Shown here one piece after another: positions 10,122-23,300 of a stretch of DNA of 64,000 bases (position 1 is the first letter of the stretch; each line of letters opens with the position of its first letter). The stretch lies in assembly GCA_010279815.1 (NCBI GenBank), contig QEOQ01000427.1, positions 309,566-373,565 of the forward strand, given 5' to 3'. A program made the translations under genes and the position numbers. Source of the DNA: Brachionus plicatilis. Lineage: Eukaryota; Rotifera; Eurotatoria; Ploima; Brachionidae. A model generated the notes under the pieces. It saw only the letters and a list, made by a program, of their open reading frames with translations. It made no database searches and was not told the origin of the DNA.

Positions 10122-13100
10122 ATGACTTTGGCTGATCCCGAATCGGCAATATCGCTCGACCATGATGCCATCGACCCGGACAATTTCGAAGATATTTCCA
10201 TTAAAAATTCAATTTCTTACAGTCCTACATCCGATGAGCTAAATCCACTCCATTTTCAAGTGAAAAAACTTCAAAAACTTCTAATCAATGAACAAGACAA
10301 ATATTCTAAATTGCAAAAACAGCTGCAAGAGTCTGAAAATCAAAGATTGGAACTTATCAGTTCATCCAACCGTGAGATTTTTGATGTCACTACGCAATTT
10401 ACTAAACTAAGAAGCGATTATGAGAAAAACGAGGCCCTCAGGCGCTCATTGGAATACGAGCTAACGCTGTGCAGGAATAGTCTGAGCAAGGAAAAGTGCA
10501 TTACTGCTGAAAAAGAAAAATTGGGCGAGGAAAACACCAAATTCTACCAGGAACAATTGAAAAATATGAAGAAGGAAAATCTTAATTTGGCCACTAGTCT
10601 TGAAAATTTACAGGAAAAATTTCAAAAAAAAGAGGGTGAATGCAAAAAAATTCTTCTTCTAAACCATGAACAAGAAAATTTAATCAACTCATTCAAAGGT
10701 AAGATTCCTTGGTAATTAATTTAATTTTAAAAAGTATTTTTTATAGAGAATAAATTTTTTTTATTTATTTGTATATCTATAGCGAGCTAAAGCTCTTTCA
10801 GATAAAATAAAAAAAAAAAGTAATTTGTTATCTAAATAAATTAAACTAATATCTAAATGAATTAAACAATTATCTTAAGGAATTAAGCAGTAATCTTTGG
10901 ATTAATTGAGCTTTTTTTTTTTAATAAAATAATACAAGTGTCTTTATGAATGAACGATGTATATTAAACTTTATTTTTAATTGAGAATATATTAATTTGT
11001 TTCAATTTGTTTAACCAAAAAGAGGACGCCCAGCTGAAATTACAAAAGCTATAGATATCAATCCAGTTCCAAAAGCTAAAAAATATAGCAATAAATAAAA
11101 CATTTCTTTTTCAAATTCTAACTTTAATTTCTTCTATATTTTTGATTAAATTTTTTGCTTTATTTTCTACTATGTTTTATAAATTTTTTTACTTTCATTT
11201 CTGCTATTTGATTAAATAATTTTTATTATTTCATTTTACATTAAATAAACATTTGAAAAAGTGTAAACTCTATTCTAAATATTATTCTAAAAATTGGATA
11301 CAAAATTAATCATTTTAGATAATAAATTAATTTATTTTTTTTATAATAACTTAATTCAAATAGATACAAATTTAATTTATTTAGATGGCACTTTCATATA
11401 TATTTTATCGAAATTTATTAAAAATTAATTAGATAAAACTTTAATTCATTTAGATAATGAGTTAATTCATGCCCTTTTTTTATTAGAAAATAATTTTTAA
11501 CTTTAATTACTATATTTCTTAAATATTTTCATTATTAGGCCTTGAATAAAAGAAAAGAAAAAGGCTTTCTTCTTCATTTGCTGGACTTATCCAAAGAGTT
11601 TTTAGTTAAGACAAGAACCATCAATTTTCAATCAAATTATTTTTTGAAATTGAATAAAATAATTTTAATTTATCTAAAATAATCATGTATAACATTTAAT
11701 ACAGTATGAGTTGTTGAATTGTCTTCTTAAACTTTAAAATCATGTTTGACTGGATTATTATGTTCATGTTTATCAGTACAGGAGCTAGGAATTCAATTTT
11801 AAAGTTATTTTAATTTAATTTTTAAGCTTTATTTTAAAAATTAAAATCTACAAATTGTTTAAAATTTTTTCTAGGTTTCCAAATAAAGTAAAAAAGTAAG
11901 TTTTTGCGGAAATTCTTCCGACGAGTATTAAAAATTATTAAAAACCACAACCACTGCTTTTAAAAGCTATCAACCTTCAAGACACTCTCGTCAAAAAAAA
12001 TTTTCTTGTATTTATATAAAAATTTACTTTAAAAAACTAAAATTCAACCCACCGATTTCCAAAATATGATTGATGTTTAAGTTAATTTTCAGCAATTTTT
12101 TGAGACAAATAAGGCATTTTTGCTTGTACAATTAGAAATAAATTTTTTGCAACTGAGCAATATATTGATAATTTAGGCATCTTGAAATTGATGATAAATG
12201 CAAAATCTCATTTCAATTCAGAGAGTTTATTTTTAAATTTTATAAATAATTATTGAATTAATTTAAATAATTTTAATGTAACATGCTTTACATTTTATGT
12301 ATATTTGAAAAAAATAATTATTAAAAAAAAATCTCAACTCATTGATAAAATCCATTTTTAAATTTAAATTTAAGAACTAATTTTTTTTAAAGTTTATTTT
12401 GAAAAAATGTTAGTAAGAAAGATCGAACTTTTAATTTAATTACTTATTCGGAATTTAATATTTGAATTTCATTTTTAAATATAATTTTGAATGATAGTTA
12501 CAAATACTTTCGAAAAAAAACAAAAAATCATTTTATAAATTTAACTTTAAAAATCGAATTTTTCAATGGGTTGGGAAGACTTTTTTCTAAAATTATTTAA
12601 TTTTTTAAATCTACATTACACTTTCAAAATTTAGAATTTCCTATTTTGTTAAAAATAGGAAAAACTATCATGCAACATGATTTTTAAAATAAATACATAT
12701 TCTTATATCAATTAAGTATTTTAATGAAAATACATTTATTTTTATATTCTTAAATTTTCAAGATTAATCAACAGACTAGTGCCAGTGCTTCAAAAGATTG
12801 ATTATTCAGTAATATAAATTCATTGTAAAATAATTAATTAGCAATAATTAAAATACTAAAATGTATAAAAATAAAACAGTTTTTTTTATTACTTGATTAT
12901 TTGAAAAAATTTATCATTGAAATAATTTATTAAATAAATTTAGCCACAAAGTCTTTAAATATAAAATAAATGTATTGAAAATTGAAAGCTCAAATGTCGA
13001 AAAGTTTAACAATGATCTTTTGATCAATTTATATTCATCTTGTAAAATTGTTGAAAAACAAGTTATTTTAGATAAAAAATCAGAACACGGCAATTTTTTT

Positions 13101-14542
13101 GTATCAAGAAAATTTTTTATTAAATCTTTTTTTGTTCAGAAGAGTCAAATTTGAATAAAGAAGTGAACGAAAAGCTAAAAGCAGAGATTCAAGCGTTTAG
13201 AGATAAACTAGACAAAAGCTACCGGCATATAGAAGTATTAATATTTTCATTTTTTAAAAAAAGTTGAAAAAAATTTTTTAAATTTTTTTCTGGTAGCAAT
13301 TGGTAAGGAAAAATCAAAATTTGGACGAAAATTTGAAGAAAGAAAATGAGTATTTTCGAGAAATAAAGCTTAAATTTGAAGCCGAACAAGTGAGCTTTCA
13401 TCCAAAAATTACTCAAGATATTTATATATTTATTTTTTTTTAGAAAAAAAACAATGAACTTGTTCACAAACTGGAAGAAAGCGAGGACATAAAGACAGAA
13501 ACAGATATAAATATGGAAAAATTACTTGACCAACTAAAGTAGTCTGGTTTAATTGAAAGTTTTAAATTTAATTGTACACTTTGAAGGGAAAATAGAAAAG
13601 AACTTTTAGACGAACAAACTAGAGTCAAAGATACCAAAGAAAGATTCAAAATGTAAAAATATTTGAACTTTTTGAAAGTAAAATAATCTTTGCATTTAGA
13701 ATTGAGACCGAGTTAAAAGTGGCTAATTCGGACTTGACTCAAACGCTTGAGGAAAAAAGCGCAACCATAAAAAATTTATCAGATCAATTGAATTTATGTG
13801 AAAAAGAGCTTTTTTCAATTAAAAATGAACTTAAACAAGTAAGGAATAAAATTTAGATATAAATTGATGATTATTTATTTAAATTGGCGCGTCATGGGCG
13901 ATGTTTGAAAAAAAGTGAAATAAAATAAAAATTTAAAATTTAAATTTAATGTTTACTTTCTTTAAATTAAAAAATTTTTAAGACATCGTTGAGACAAGTT
14001 GAATTCGACAAGATCTATGAAGTAATAAGCAAAGATATAAAAAAAATAATAAAAGTTTTCGGTTCATTGTCTACCGAAAATGACAGTTTGAAACAAATGA
14101 TGGATAAACTGAAGGCTGAAGATAAACAGGCCTGTACCCAAGGTCAATATATGCTGAAACAATTCGACAATTTGTATAAAGTCATACAAGAGTTTTTTAA
14201 CAGTATGAAAAAAAGCCCTTCTAAAGTAAAATTGTTTAATTTAAATTAGAAAAAAAAATTTTTTTAAATTTTTTTTAATAGTTTAACAGTGAAAAGCTTT
14301 ACAAAGAACTTCAAGCTAATGAAAAAAAACTAAAAGAAGTAGAGTCAATCAATCAGCGACTTAAGAATGATATTGAGTTGCTACGTAATGAACGCGATGC
14401 TATAGAAGAAGTGGTTCAGTCGCTGACAAACGAGTGTGACACTCTTAAATTGAGTTTACACAATCAATATGATTTAAATGATTCTTTAAAAAATAAAATA
14501 AATTTTATGGCTAAAAAAATCAAGGAAAATGAAGATAATTAG
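10122..14542 (+). CDS. Coiled-coil protein related to CCDC171
   Basis: Proposed exons: 10122-10698, 13140-13234, 13297-13389, 13444-13538, 13587-13652, 13700-13838, 13983-14225 and 14282-14542. All have GT/AG boundaries and consistent phases, giving 522 aa. Almost the whole product is predicted heptad-rich coiled coil (Lys/Glu/Leu/Asn). After an acidic 50-residue start, the block TKLRSDYEKNEALRRSLEYE resembles the conserved N-terminal block of vertebrate CCDC171 (KLRSEVEKGEALRQSLEYD), as recalled. The vertebrate protein is over twice as long, so this is a short form or only the homologous N-terminal part. Intron 1 (2.4 kb) holds a transposon remnant; the other introns are about 50-145 bp. Molecular function is unknown. 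Confidence 0.75.
10795..11490. mobile_element. Decayed MULE-like element in CCDC171-like intron 1
   Basis: Both sides of the segment carry runs of a roughly 20-bp word, TATCTAAATGAATTAA, in opposite orientation. On the left are TATCTAAATAAATTAAAC, ATATCTAAATGAATTAAAC and TTATCTTAAGGAATTAAGC. On the right are TTTAATTTATTTAGATGGC and TTTAATTCATTTAGATAATG. Between them, 11015-11098 encodes PKRGRPAEITKAIDINPVPK and a stop, like the basic C-terminus of the MULE remnant at 2605-3103. Subterminal inverted arrays around a transposase tail suggest a MULE remnant; the exact ends are not defined. Confidence 0.5.
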
Positions 14543-16670
14543 ATTTGTTGTTTATTTATTATATTTCCTTTTTATATAAGTTAATTATTTTTAAAATGAT
14601 GTCAGTTTCAACAACAATCAACGATTTGGTGATAAAAATAATACTTTAATTAAATTTATGAAATGTTCTGAAAGAATAAAATTAAAATTTGCCATTGAGT
14701 TTTTAGTTTTCTTTAAATGTTTAAAAAATTTGTTGACGTCAACGAACATAAAAATATTTTTTCATAATTAAATCAACTAGTTAAAAGATTATTCTCATCA
14801 GCACTTAAAAAATTTTTTTTTCATGTTAAATTTTATATTTCAGCTAATTTTTTCTAGTTTAAAATAAAAAACATTATTTTTAAATTATTAATTTTTTGTT
14901 AATTGGAAATTTCAAAAGATAAATATTTGCCATTTTCTAATGAAATGCTAAAAATGATAAATCTAAAAAAATATTAAACTTTACTATTTAAGAAAGATAT
15001 TAAAATAATTTTTAAAAAAATTTATTTTTTTAAATTAATGCTTATTTTGAGAATTTAAAAATATCTAGAACTAAATTTATACTGAAAACCCTTTCGAGCT
15101 AGTGGTTTGATCAAATATTTGCATATGTAAAAATTTTGACAATAGCTTTTATTGATTCATTCCGTTTCAGATAATAATTATCTTAAATATTTTTTTATCA
15201 ACTGATAATTGTTTGTTTATTGTAGATCAACTTTATGATTTTGTCAAAAATTTATTCCAAATAGTATATGACTTTTTACGGTTTTTTTGAAAACTTTAGT
15301 AATTCTCATGAAATTTGAATACGTGAAGTAATTGGTAAAACAAACAGTAAAACAAAACAAAATCAGAAACATTTTGAACTTTTGCTTAAATAAGATTTTA
15401 AAAATATTTCTTAATTAACATTTTAAATTCATTCAATTTTTTTCGAATTTTATTCTCTAGTATTTTTCTACATGAGGATTATTAATTTTCAAATTCAAAA
15501 CTTTTATAATCGTTAATTCAAACTAAAATAATTTTATTTTTTCGAACTTGAACAAATTATAAATTTTAAAAAATTTAATTTTTTGTATTTAAAAATTTCC
15601 ATAAAACCATTTAAAAAATTTAATTCAAAGTTCAATAAAAAGGGATATTTTAAAATTTTATTTTTGGAAACAAACTTGATATAACATGTCAGGAATTTGC
15701 TTTAAAAAAAAATATTCTTTTCCATTATTAAAAATAATATTACATTTTATATTTTGATCTTTTGATCTTGATATCAAATTTAATGCCATAAAAATCGAAA
15801 TGTTACGAATAAAATGACTTTGGTCTATTAACACTCTAGATCAAATTTAATATTTTTAGAAGTTTTTAGAAAAAGTTATATTTTCAGATGTTGCATTAAA
15901 AAAATTTAAAATTTTCAAATCAAAAAATTTTTTTCATTTGATCTTAAAGTATATATTTTATGACAGGTTTTCAGTAATCTAAATTAACAACTTTTAAAAA
16001 ATTGAAAAAAATTAAGTGAAAAATATTCTATTGTGTGATTAACGTCAAAAAAAAAATCCACTCTAGAAAGCCATCTCCTCGAACATCAGTCAATGCCTCA
16101 ATTGTACTAAACAAATTCTATAGAATTTTTATCGTTGCTAAATGATCAATAAATAAAAAAATACTAATTTATCAAATTGATTTTCGACAAGAACTTTAAT
16201 TAAATAAAACAATAAAAAAAAAGCTTGCTTTTTTAATTGTTAGTTTAATCGAAATTCAATAAGTCCCGAAAATGATAGATTAAAAATTAAATTGAAACTT
16301 GAAATTTAAATACAAAAGCGTCATTTCCAAAGCCAAACAAACAATCTATTCCATTTAGAGAATTAAACGATGATGATTTCAGCCGAAACAATTAAAGTTA
16401 TTAACTTTGAAATTAGATTGTGCCTTTTGAAATGACTGGGTGTTACAAAAACCATCTTAATTAGGACTATTAAAAAGCAAATAAAAGCCATTTATTATCA
16501 ATTTGAATGATTAAAAAATATCTAGTACTCATAGCTCTCTTAATTTAAGTCTGCTTCAACTCTTTTTCTTATGATCATTTTTAAATTTAATTTCAAAATT
16601 TACAAATTGAATTAAAGCTATTCTTTTTAAAAAAAAAAGATTTTAATTTTTTTTCTAGTCTTTGAGTGCC
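14543..16670. other. AT-rich intergenic DNA between the CCDC171-like and TLX genes
   Basis: No exon-like frame. Contains the palindrome at 14732-14743. A tttttctag acceptor-like site ends at 16658, 12 bp before the TLX ATG, and could be a spliced-leader or 5'-UTR intron acceptor. Confidence 0.45.
14732..14743. promoter_or_regulatory. CRE-like palindrome
   Basis: GTTGACGTCAAC contains a perfect TGACGTCA, the consensus CREB/ATF site. It lies about 190 bp after the CCDC171-like stop and 1.9 kb upstream of TLX. A single 8-bp match is weak evidence of function. Confidence 0.25.
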
Positions 16671-18037
16671 ATGTCTGAACAAACAAAGTTATCATTTAGT
16701 ATAACCAATATTCTGAATGATTCGGAGAAAAATTCACAAGAAAAACATGCGTCTGACTGCAGCGAAGTGGACATGGAAGATCAAGTGAGTGTCGTGTCGG
16801 AAAATGAAAACTCTGAAAGTGAAAGTGAGCCTTTTAAAAAAAATATTCTGCCAAATATAATTTTTTTAAGACTTAAGTGAAACTAATGAATCTGGATNNN
16901 NNNNNNNNNNNNNNNNNNNNNNNNNNNNNNNNNNNNNNNNNNNNNNNNNNNNNNNNNNNNNNNNNNNNNNNNNNNNNNNNNNNNNNNNNNNNNNNNNNNN
17001 NNNNNNNNNNNNNNNNNNNNNNNNNNNNNNNNNNNNNNNNNNNNNNNNNNNNNNNNNNNNNNNNNNNNNNNNNNNNNNNNNNNNNNNNNNNNNNNNNNNN
17101 NNNNNNNNNNNNNNNNNNNNNNNNNNCAAACAAAGTTATCATTTAGTATAACCAATATTCTGAATGATTCGGAGAAAAATTCACAAGAAAAACATGCGTC
17201 TGACTGCAGCGAAGTGGACATGGAAGATCAAGTGAGTGTCGTGTCGGAAAATGAAAACTCTGAAAGTGAAAGTGAGCCTTTTAAAAAAATATTCTGCCAA
17301 ATATAATTTTTTTAAGACTTAAGTGAAACTAATGAATCTGGATATGGTTCGAACATTCTAAAAATGCTCTTGGCACAACAAAACTCAATTTTTCCCAATC
17401 CGAGTTTGTACCAAAATTTCCTTTTTTCAAATTGGTTTAACACAATGTCGCATATGCACGAGGGCAGTGTAAAACCGGAGGGTTTTAAGTCACCTATTGT
17501 GATACAGAAAAGAATTGGCCATCCATACCAGAACAGAAACCCACCAAAAAGAAAAAAACCGCGCACGTCATTCAACAGACCACAGATTATTGAGCTAGAG
17601 AAAAGATTTATGAAGCAAAAATATTTGGCTTCAAGCGAAAGATCCAGTCTTGCCAAGCTGCTCAAAATGACAGATGCTCAGGTCAAGACGTGGTTCCAAA
17701 ATCGAAGAACCAAATGGAGGTTCGTCTAAATTGTCTTAATTGTTTATTGAATTGTTTAATTGTTTTTTAAAGGAGACAGAATGCGGAAGATATGGAATCA
17801 GAGCGACAGGCAGCAAACAAATTGTTCATGTCTCTTAAACACCAAAGGGAACTGCCATGCCAATTGAACGTGATTGCAGCTCTTGCTTCCACAACTCCGA
17901 CCGGTTCGTGTTCAAGTTCTTCCGCTTCGTTTGAGTCAAAAATAACTTTGGATGATACGGATGAATCAAATAAAAATACCGACAGTCCTTTAAATAAATT
18001 AATTATGATGGATAAGAAGCTTACTGATCAAAATTAA
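16671..18037 (+). CDS. Tlx: TLX/C15 (clawless) family homeobox transcription factor
   Basis: Proposed exons: 16671-16824, 17317-17719 and 17773-18037, giving 273 aa. Near the N-terminus [11 protein letters not shown] is the Eh1-like (Groucho-binding) motif found in TLX proteins. [20 protein letters not shown] is the TLX signature leading into the homeodomain (about residues 129-188). The recognition helix [14 protein letters not shown] carries the Thr at position 47 that marks the TLX class, and the homeodomain is split by an intron inside WR|RQ. The following [15 protein letters not shown] matches the conserved TLX tail. Nuclear DNA-binding factor; TLX/C15 genes act in neuronal and appendage patterning. 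Exon 1 and intron 1 appear twice because of the assembly gap; the true gene presumably has one copy. Confidence 0.93.
16898..17126. other. Assembly gap (229 N)
   Basis: A run of unknown bases inside TLX. The flanks are near-identical copies of one segment, so the gap probably joins overlapping or haplotypic contigs and may contain no missing sequence. Confidence 0.95.
17127..17343. repeat. Duplicate of 16680-16897 on the other side of the gap
   Basis: From CAAACAAAGTTATCATTTAG to AATGAATCTGGAT the 217 bases repeat the 218 bases before the gap. They differ only by one A in the intronic A-run. The copy covers most of TLX exon 1, intron 1 and the first bases of exon 2. It is best read as an assembly artefact. 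Confidence 0.9.
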
Positions 18038-18624
18038 GTGTAAATTTTTATTAAATAAATTTAATCAAATAAATAAATATTTTAATTATTGAGAGTTTTA
18101 AATTTTTGAAACTTTTGCTGAAAATTTTTTTCGTCAAATTTTAATTTATTTGTAAATTTTAGGCAAATTAATTAAAGTTTAAAACAATTTTTTGGAATAA
18201 TTTACAATTGAATTTTAATTTTATTTCTAAAAAGAATTTTTTCATTAACAAAAAATCAATCACATATTCCTAGTGAAAACAAGATGAAAAATAAATTGAT
18301 GTTTATCTTACAAAACGATTATTTATTAAAAAATTGGTTATTTTAAAAGTTCATCTATTGAGCTTTATTCATGAAAAAAAATCTTAAAATCTACAGTCAT
18401 TTGAAAATAAAATAAAGCGAACAAAAATATTATATTAAAACTTGAAAATTAATTTTTAAAAGCCAGAGATATTCTCAATTTTTCAAAGTTCAAACATATT
18501 TTTAATTTTCAATTCACCATAAATTCTTTACAAATTTATTTTTTTTTGTAATAAAGAATCTAATTGTATCAATATTTTTTTCAATAATCACCGTAAAAGT
18601 GATGTAAAAAAAATTTGTTATTAT
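18038..18624. other. TLX 3' flank, no gene seen
   Basis: AT-rich DNA with AATAAA-type words just after the TLX stop (18050-18080), suitable for 3'-end formation. Nothing else was recognised. Confidence 0.45.
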
Positions 18625-19381
18625 TAGTGATGAAATCGAATTAGCTTTTTGGATATAAATTGAAACTTGAATAAATAAAAAATTTAAAATGAATACTGAA
18701 AAAGTAGTATATTCGAGTAAAATCTTGAATATAAGATAAATTTGAATTTGTGTTTGATTTATTTTTATTTTTGAAATTAAATTCGAAAAATATCTTTTTT
18801 TAAATTAAAATTCGAACTTAACTTTAATTTAAAAAACAACTTGAATTTTAGATAAATTCAACTAATAATCAAAAGTATTAAAATTTGAATAGAATATTTG
18901 AAAAATTAAGTATTTGAAAATTTAGTTTTTTGTACTCTTGTAGCGTTGGTTAAATTAGAACAGCTATTTTTTGGTACCTTGTAAAAGGAATTGGACTATT
19001 GAAATCCAGAAATTGTTTGATGAGTTGCGTTGACTTGTGATAATCTGGAACACTTTTAGTATCCAAATCGAATTAAAATTCAGTTTATTTAATGAATTCT
19101 TTTTAATTAAAATTTTTTTGATCAATTATTTTTTTGATTTATTCTTATTTTCAAATATTAAATTGAATATTTATTATATTCAGTTTTTGATCCAAAAATT
19201 TTCTATTTTCAAATTTTAATTCGAATATTTTAGAGATTGAATTTCTAGTTTAAAAAAAATTAATTTCCAAGTATATTGTTCAAAAATATTTATATTCAAA
19301 ACTTAAATTCAAATCTAATTTTCATTCGAGTGCTACTTATTCGAACATCGGTTCGAATATGCATATTCGATTTCATCACTA
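18625..19381. mobile_element. Nonautonomous hAT-like element, 757 bp
   Basis: Perfect 17-bp terminal inverted repeats, TAGTGATGAAATCGAAT at the left end and ATTCGATTTCATCACTA at the right. The flanking 8-bp target duplication is GTTATTAT (18617-18624) against GTTATAAT (19382-19389), one mismatch. TIRs starting TAGTG with 8-bp duplications are typical of hAT elements. The interior is AT-rich with repeated TTCGAATA words and has no transposase. Confidence 0.8.
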
Positions 19382-19389
19382 GTTATAAT

Positions 19390-20376
19390 ATTACTCAACT
19401 AACAGATTTACTCTAATAATTTATATTTAATCTTTTCTTTTTAAATTTAAACCATCTCCAGAACTGTCGGCAATTGAAAATAAACAGGAATAATAATAAT
19501 AATAATAATTTTTAATTTAAATTTAAAATTATGACTTTAATTTTAATTATTCTAAAGAAATGTTGTTCTTTATCTTCTCTTTTTTTAAATTAATAAAAAT
19601 AAAAAAATTTATTCAAAACCAAAAATTGAAAAAATGATCAAAAAGCGAGGAAAATTCACATTTAAAGCGTTTTTTGGTTCTACTAGCATTTTTATGTTGG
19701 TATCATTTCTCATTTTTTTAATCACTCCTTTGTAAATTGATATATTTAAAAAAAATTTAAAAAAATCTACTTATAATAGAGACTTTATTTTTGAATTGAT
19801 TTTAAATTAAATCAGCCGAAATTTTTCTATAGCCAAAATAGGGAATCGATTTTTGGTCGTTCAAGGCTCTCTAAGTACACTACTGTCATTCAAGATTTAA
19901 CATTTATAAAAAATTATAGGGTCTGAAATTAAGAATAAATATTTTCTGTCTCAAATAAATAAAACTGATTTAATTCGGAAATTACTGTCAATCTTTAATC
20001 ATGCTCGTCTTTTTTTTAGACTTTTTTCTAATTCCTTAATTAGTGTTTGAGAATTAAATTTTGTTTTTCTATTTTCTTATTAAAGACTATCAAAATCTCT
20101 GAGAAAAAAATGTCAATTTCATAAAAATTTTGGAAACATTTAAAAAGAAAATTTCAAACTTTGAATATCATACCAAATCTTTCAGTACCAAGTGAGTCCG
20201 CCTCTAGTATTACCAGAAACAAATATTTTAAATATTGAATTCTTGGATAATCGATGATTTTTAAAAATAAAAAAAAATTTATTAGTAAAATGTGTTCAAT
20301 TGAAAATCTGATCTCTTGCCTGTTCTAATATAAAAATTGATAACAATAAAAAAATTTAATTTAATTAGATAAAAAA
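19390..20376. other. Intergenic between convergent TLX and Kidins220
   Basis: No gene. An (AAT)n microsatellite lies at 19491-19509. The rest is AT-rich without recognisable structure. Confidence 0.45.
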
Positions 20377-23300
20377 CTAATAGCATTCATCTTCATCTTC
20401 AAATATAAAATAAGTTTTAGTAGATGGTTCTTCGTTAGTGTTTTTGGGACCGGTTTCGCTAGGGCTTCTTTTTGCAGCATTTGCCGAATTGGTAGCAATA
20501 GGAGAAGGTGAAGTTTTTGTCTTTAGCTCATTTTTAGCAGAAGTGCTCGGCTCAGTGTTCGAAATAATTTGATTCTTCACTTTTATAAAATTTTTCTTCA
20601 AACTGTCCATCTTAATAGACTCTCGTCTAGTCTTAAATAAAATCATGAAATTTATCTAAATACTTCCTTAAATTAAATCTACTAAATTACTTTTTTCAGC
20701 TTGGTTCTGGGCCTGTTATCTTGCGGATTAATTTCCTCATCCGTAGATGCACTGCTAACTTTATTCTCCTCCTCTCCATACAAAATGCTCAAAGAAGTCT
20801 CATTTTCTTCATTGATGGACCCGGACACAGTTCTTGAATTCGACCGCTCGGTCTTATGAAACAAATTGTCTATACTCTTGAAAATTTTTTTGCCCAATTT
20901 GCCTATTGACCTAATCTCGTCCGAATGGGCCGGCGGACTACTTTCCACAAGCGGAACAATTTCCTCCTTATCCACATCATTTTTTTCATCGCTGCTCATT
21001 CCACTATTTTCTTCATCATAAATGTCTAAATTTTTTACATTTGATTGTTTAACAAGAATGGAATTTAGAGGCTTTTTGCCCAATTCTACCGCATCCTTAC
21101 TTTCAGCTATCAATTTTTCCCCTTTCACCGGAGTGACTGAGAATTCAACTTTGCGCTGCGGGCCTCCTACATTGTTCTGACATGGAGTCTTACTTTTTGA
21201 AGTTGTCACATTTTCTTTGTTCAGAACAATATTTTGATTTTGTACTCTCTTAGAAACAAGCCAATCTTTGAACAAAAACCAGTCACCAAAACTCATATTT
21301 ATTTCGGATTTAAGAGCCTCTAGGTCGCATTTGAGCAAGACGCGGCCATTTAAATTTTTTTCTTTGAATGTGTTGGCATAAATTTCTTTGAAATCCTCAC
21401 TCAAAAATTCGATGTTATTAATCAATGCCTCGCTTACATCAGCCACACTCATGTCCTGCAGAGGCTTGGACATGTCCAACTGGAAATAGCCCTGCGAATT
21501 GACTGGACTGGTAAGACTAATTAAATTGGAAGAGTCCTGATCTTTGGCTTTTCTGTGCACCAACTCGGCCAAATTTGAATCGGATTGGACTGTGTTGACC
21601 GATAGTGGTGCTGGATTCAAATTTGGACTTGGCAATGGCAGCCTCGAAGATTGAAACTGTTGACCATAGCCCATGGTTAAATTTGAATTTTGGATCATGT
21701 TAAAATTTTCCAAATTGTTGTTTAAACTCAAAATGTTTGAGTTGAATGGAAAGTTGGTTATTTTGTCCTCTTTGGCATCTATTGATTCTTTAATAAGCTT
21801 GATTAGGTATGGATCGAGATTGACTGTGCAAGGAAGAATTTTTTTCAAAATTGTACAAGTCAGCTTAGGCTCGCAGCTTTGAATGAAATGCTCAAATTTA
21901 CGCGCATTTCGGTCCAGCTCCAACAATGGTTCACCATTAGTTGGAATTTGATTTTTGACTTGCTCGTATATTTCATTCAGTGTGGTTTCTTCGGTGTATT
22001 CCTCCTCGTGATCCCCATAATGCATCACTATCCATGAACACCGGTATGGCCACTGTTCATTTATATAAATCCATGAGGCCAGAATGCGCCAGTTGAAGTC
22101 GATGTGGTAGGCTCTTAATAGTCGACCAGTCAATGCTATTATGTTTATTAGTCGGCGTAGATTACGCGGATTTACATCAGAAAAGTAGTCACTTTTTATC
22201 AACTGGTCTGTGAGATCTAACGCTGACATCTTTTTTATTGAAAATTTAAAAAAAATTTATAAAGATTTAATGCTTTTTTCAAAAATTAAATTTGTTTTTT
22301 TTTTGAATTTTTTTATGAGAATAAAATAATTTTGAAATAATTTTTTTTTAATTTTTAAGTAGAATGATAGCTCAAAATTTTTTTAATTCCACATTTTTTC
22401 TTTACAAATTTATAACTTGATTTAAAATTTTGTGACAAAAAAGTCTGCCTAAATAAAATTTAAATGTAATCTGAATAATAATTTTCTTTTAAGAAGCCTA
22501 TCGGACTAATTCGATAAATTAATAAATAACATTTTTATCCATATTACTATAATTATTTTTATGATTCTAGTATTAAAAATTAAATTTATTTTAAATTAAC
22601 TATCAATGACTATTTAAGGTTAAACCTGAAGAGAAGCAAAAGTGATCAAGTTAGCAAATTTGGCTTAGTTAGAGTAGAGAAAATAATCAATCTGAAAAAG
22701 TATGCAAATGAAACATGGTAATATTTAGTTTCATATTAATCATTAATATTATTAATTAAAGAAATTAAACTATTGTTAAAGACTATAAGTGAACAGGAGA
22801 AAAAATGATAAACTTATTAAGGAATCTTTTTATTCTCATTATTCAAATACATTAAATGTTTCTAAATCAAAAGAAATGACAAAGCGAAGTTAATTTAAAA
22901 GTTAACTAGAGCTACAAATATTACAAAAATCAAAAATATAAAAGGGAACAAGAGCAGAATTTTTTTTTAGGAAGGAATTTCTGATTTAAGTAAATCTTTA
23001 AACGTATAACAATATTTGTAAAGCTCTCGAAATTATATAACTTTCATATTTTTAATCAAACCATTCTAATGAAAATAATTTTAATGTGTTCAAGTAATAA
23101 TTCTCTAAAATAAATCTTTGTTTTTATTTGACAAATTATCTTTTTTTATTTAAAGGAAATTCTAGTATGACAGGCTGATATAAGATCCCTATTTTATCTC
23201 AGTAATAAAAATTATATATTTTGTACTTATTTTTTGATAATAATCTTTAACCACTCGAAATTTTAATAAATAAAAATTTTTAAAAAATGAAGCAGATTTT

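Noticed and set aside
13219..13649. Minus-strand frames over the CCDC171-like exons
   Set aside because: Opposite strand of Lys/Glu-rich coiled-coil codons gives Phe/Leu/Ser runs; shadows.
16866..17221. Open frames running through the assembly gap
   Set aside because: They consist of unknown bases.
19037..19219. 60-codon hydrophobic frame
   Set aside because: Lies inside the nonautonomous hAT element, is Phe/Ile-rich and has no recognisable protein.
19350..19362. GGTTCGAAT resembling a tRNA B box
   Set aside because: No A box or cloverleaf around it; part of the TTCGAATA repeats of the hAT element.
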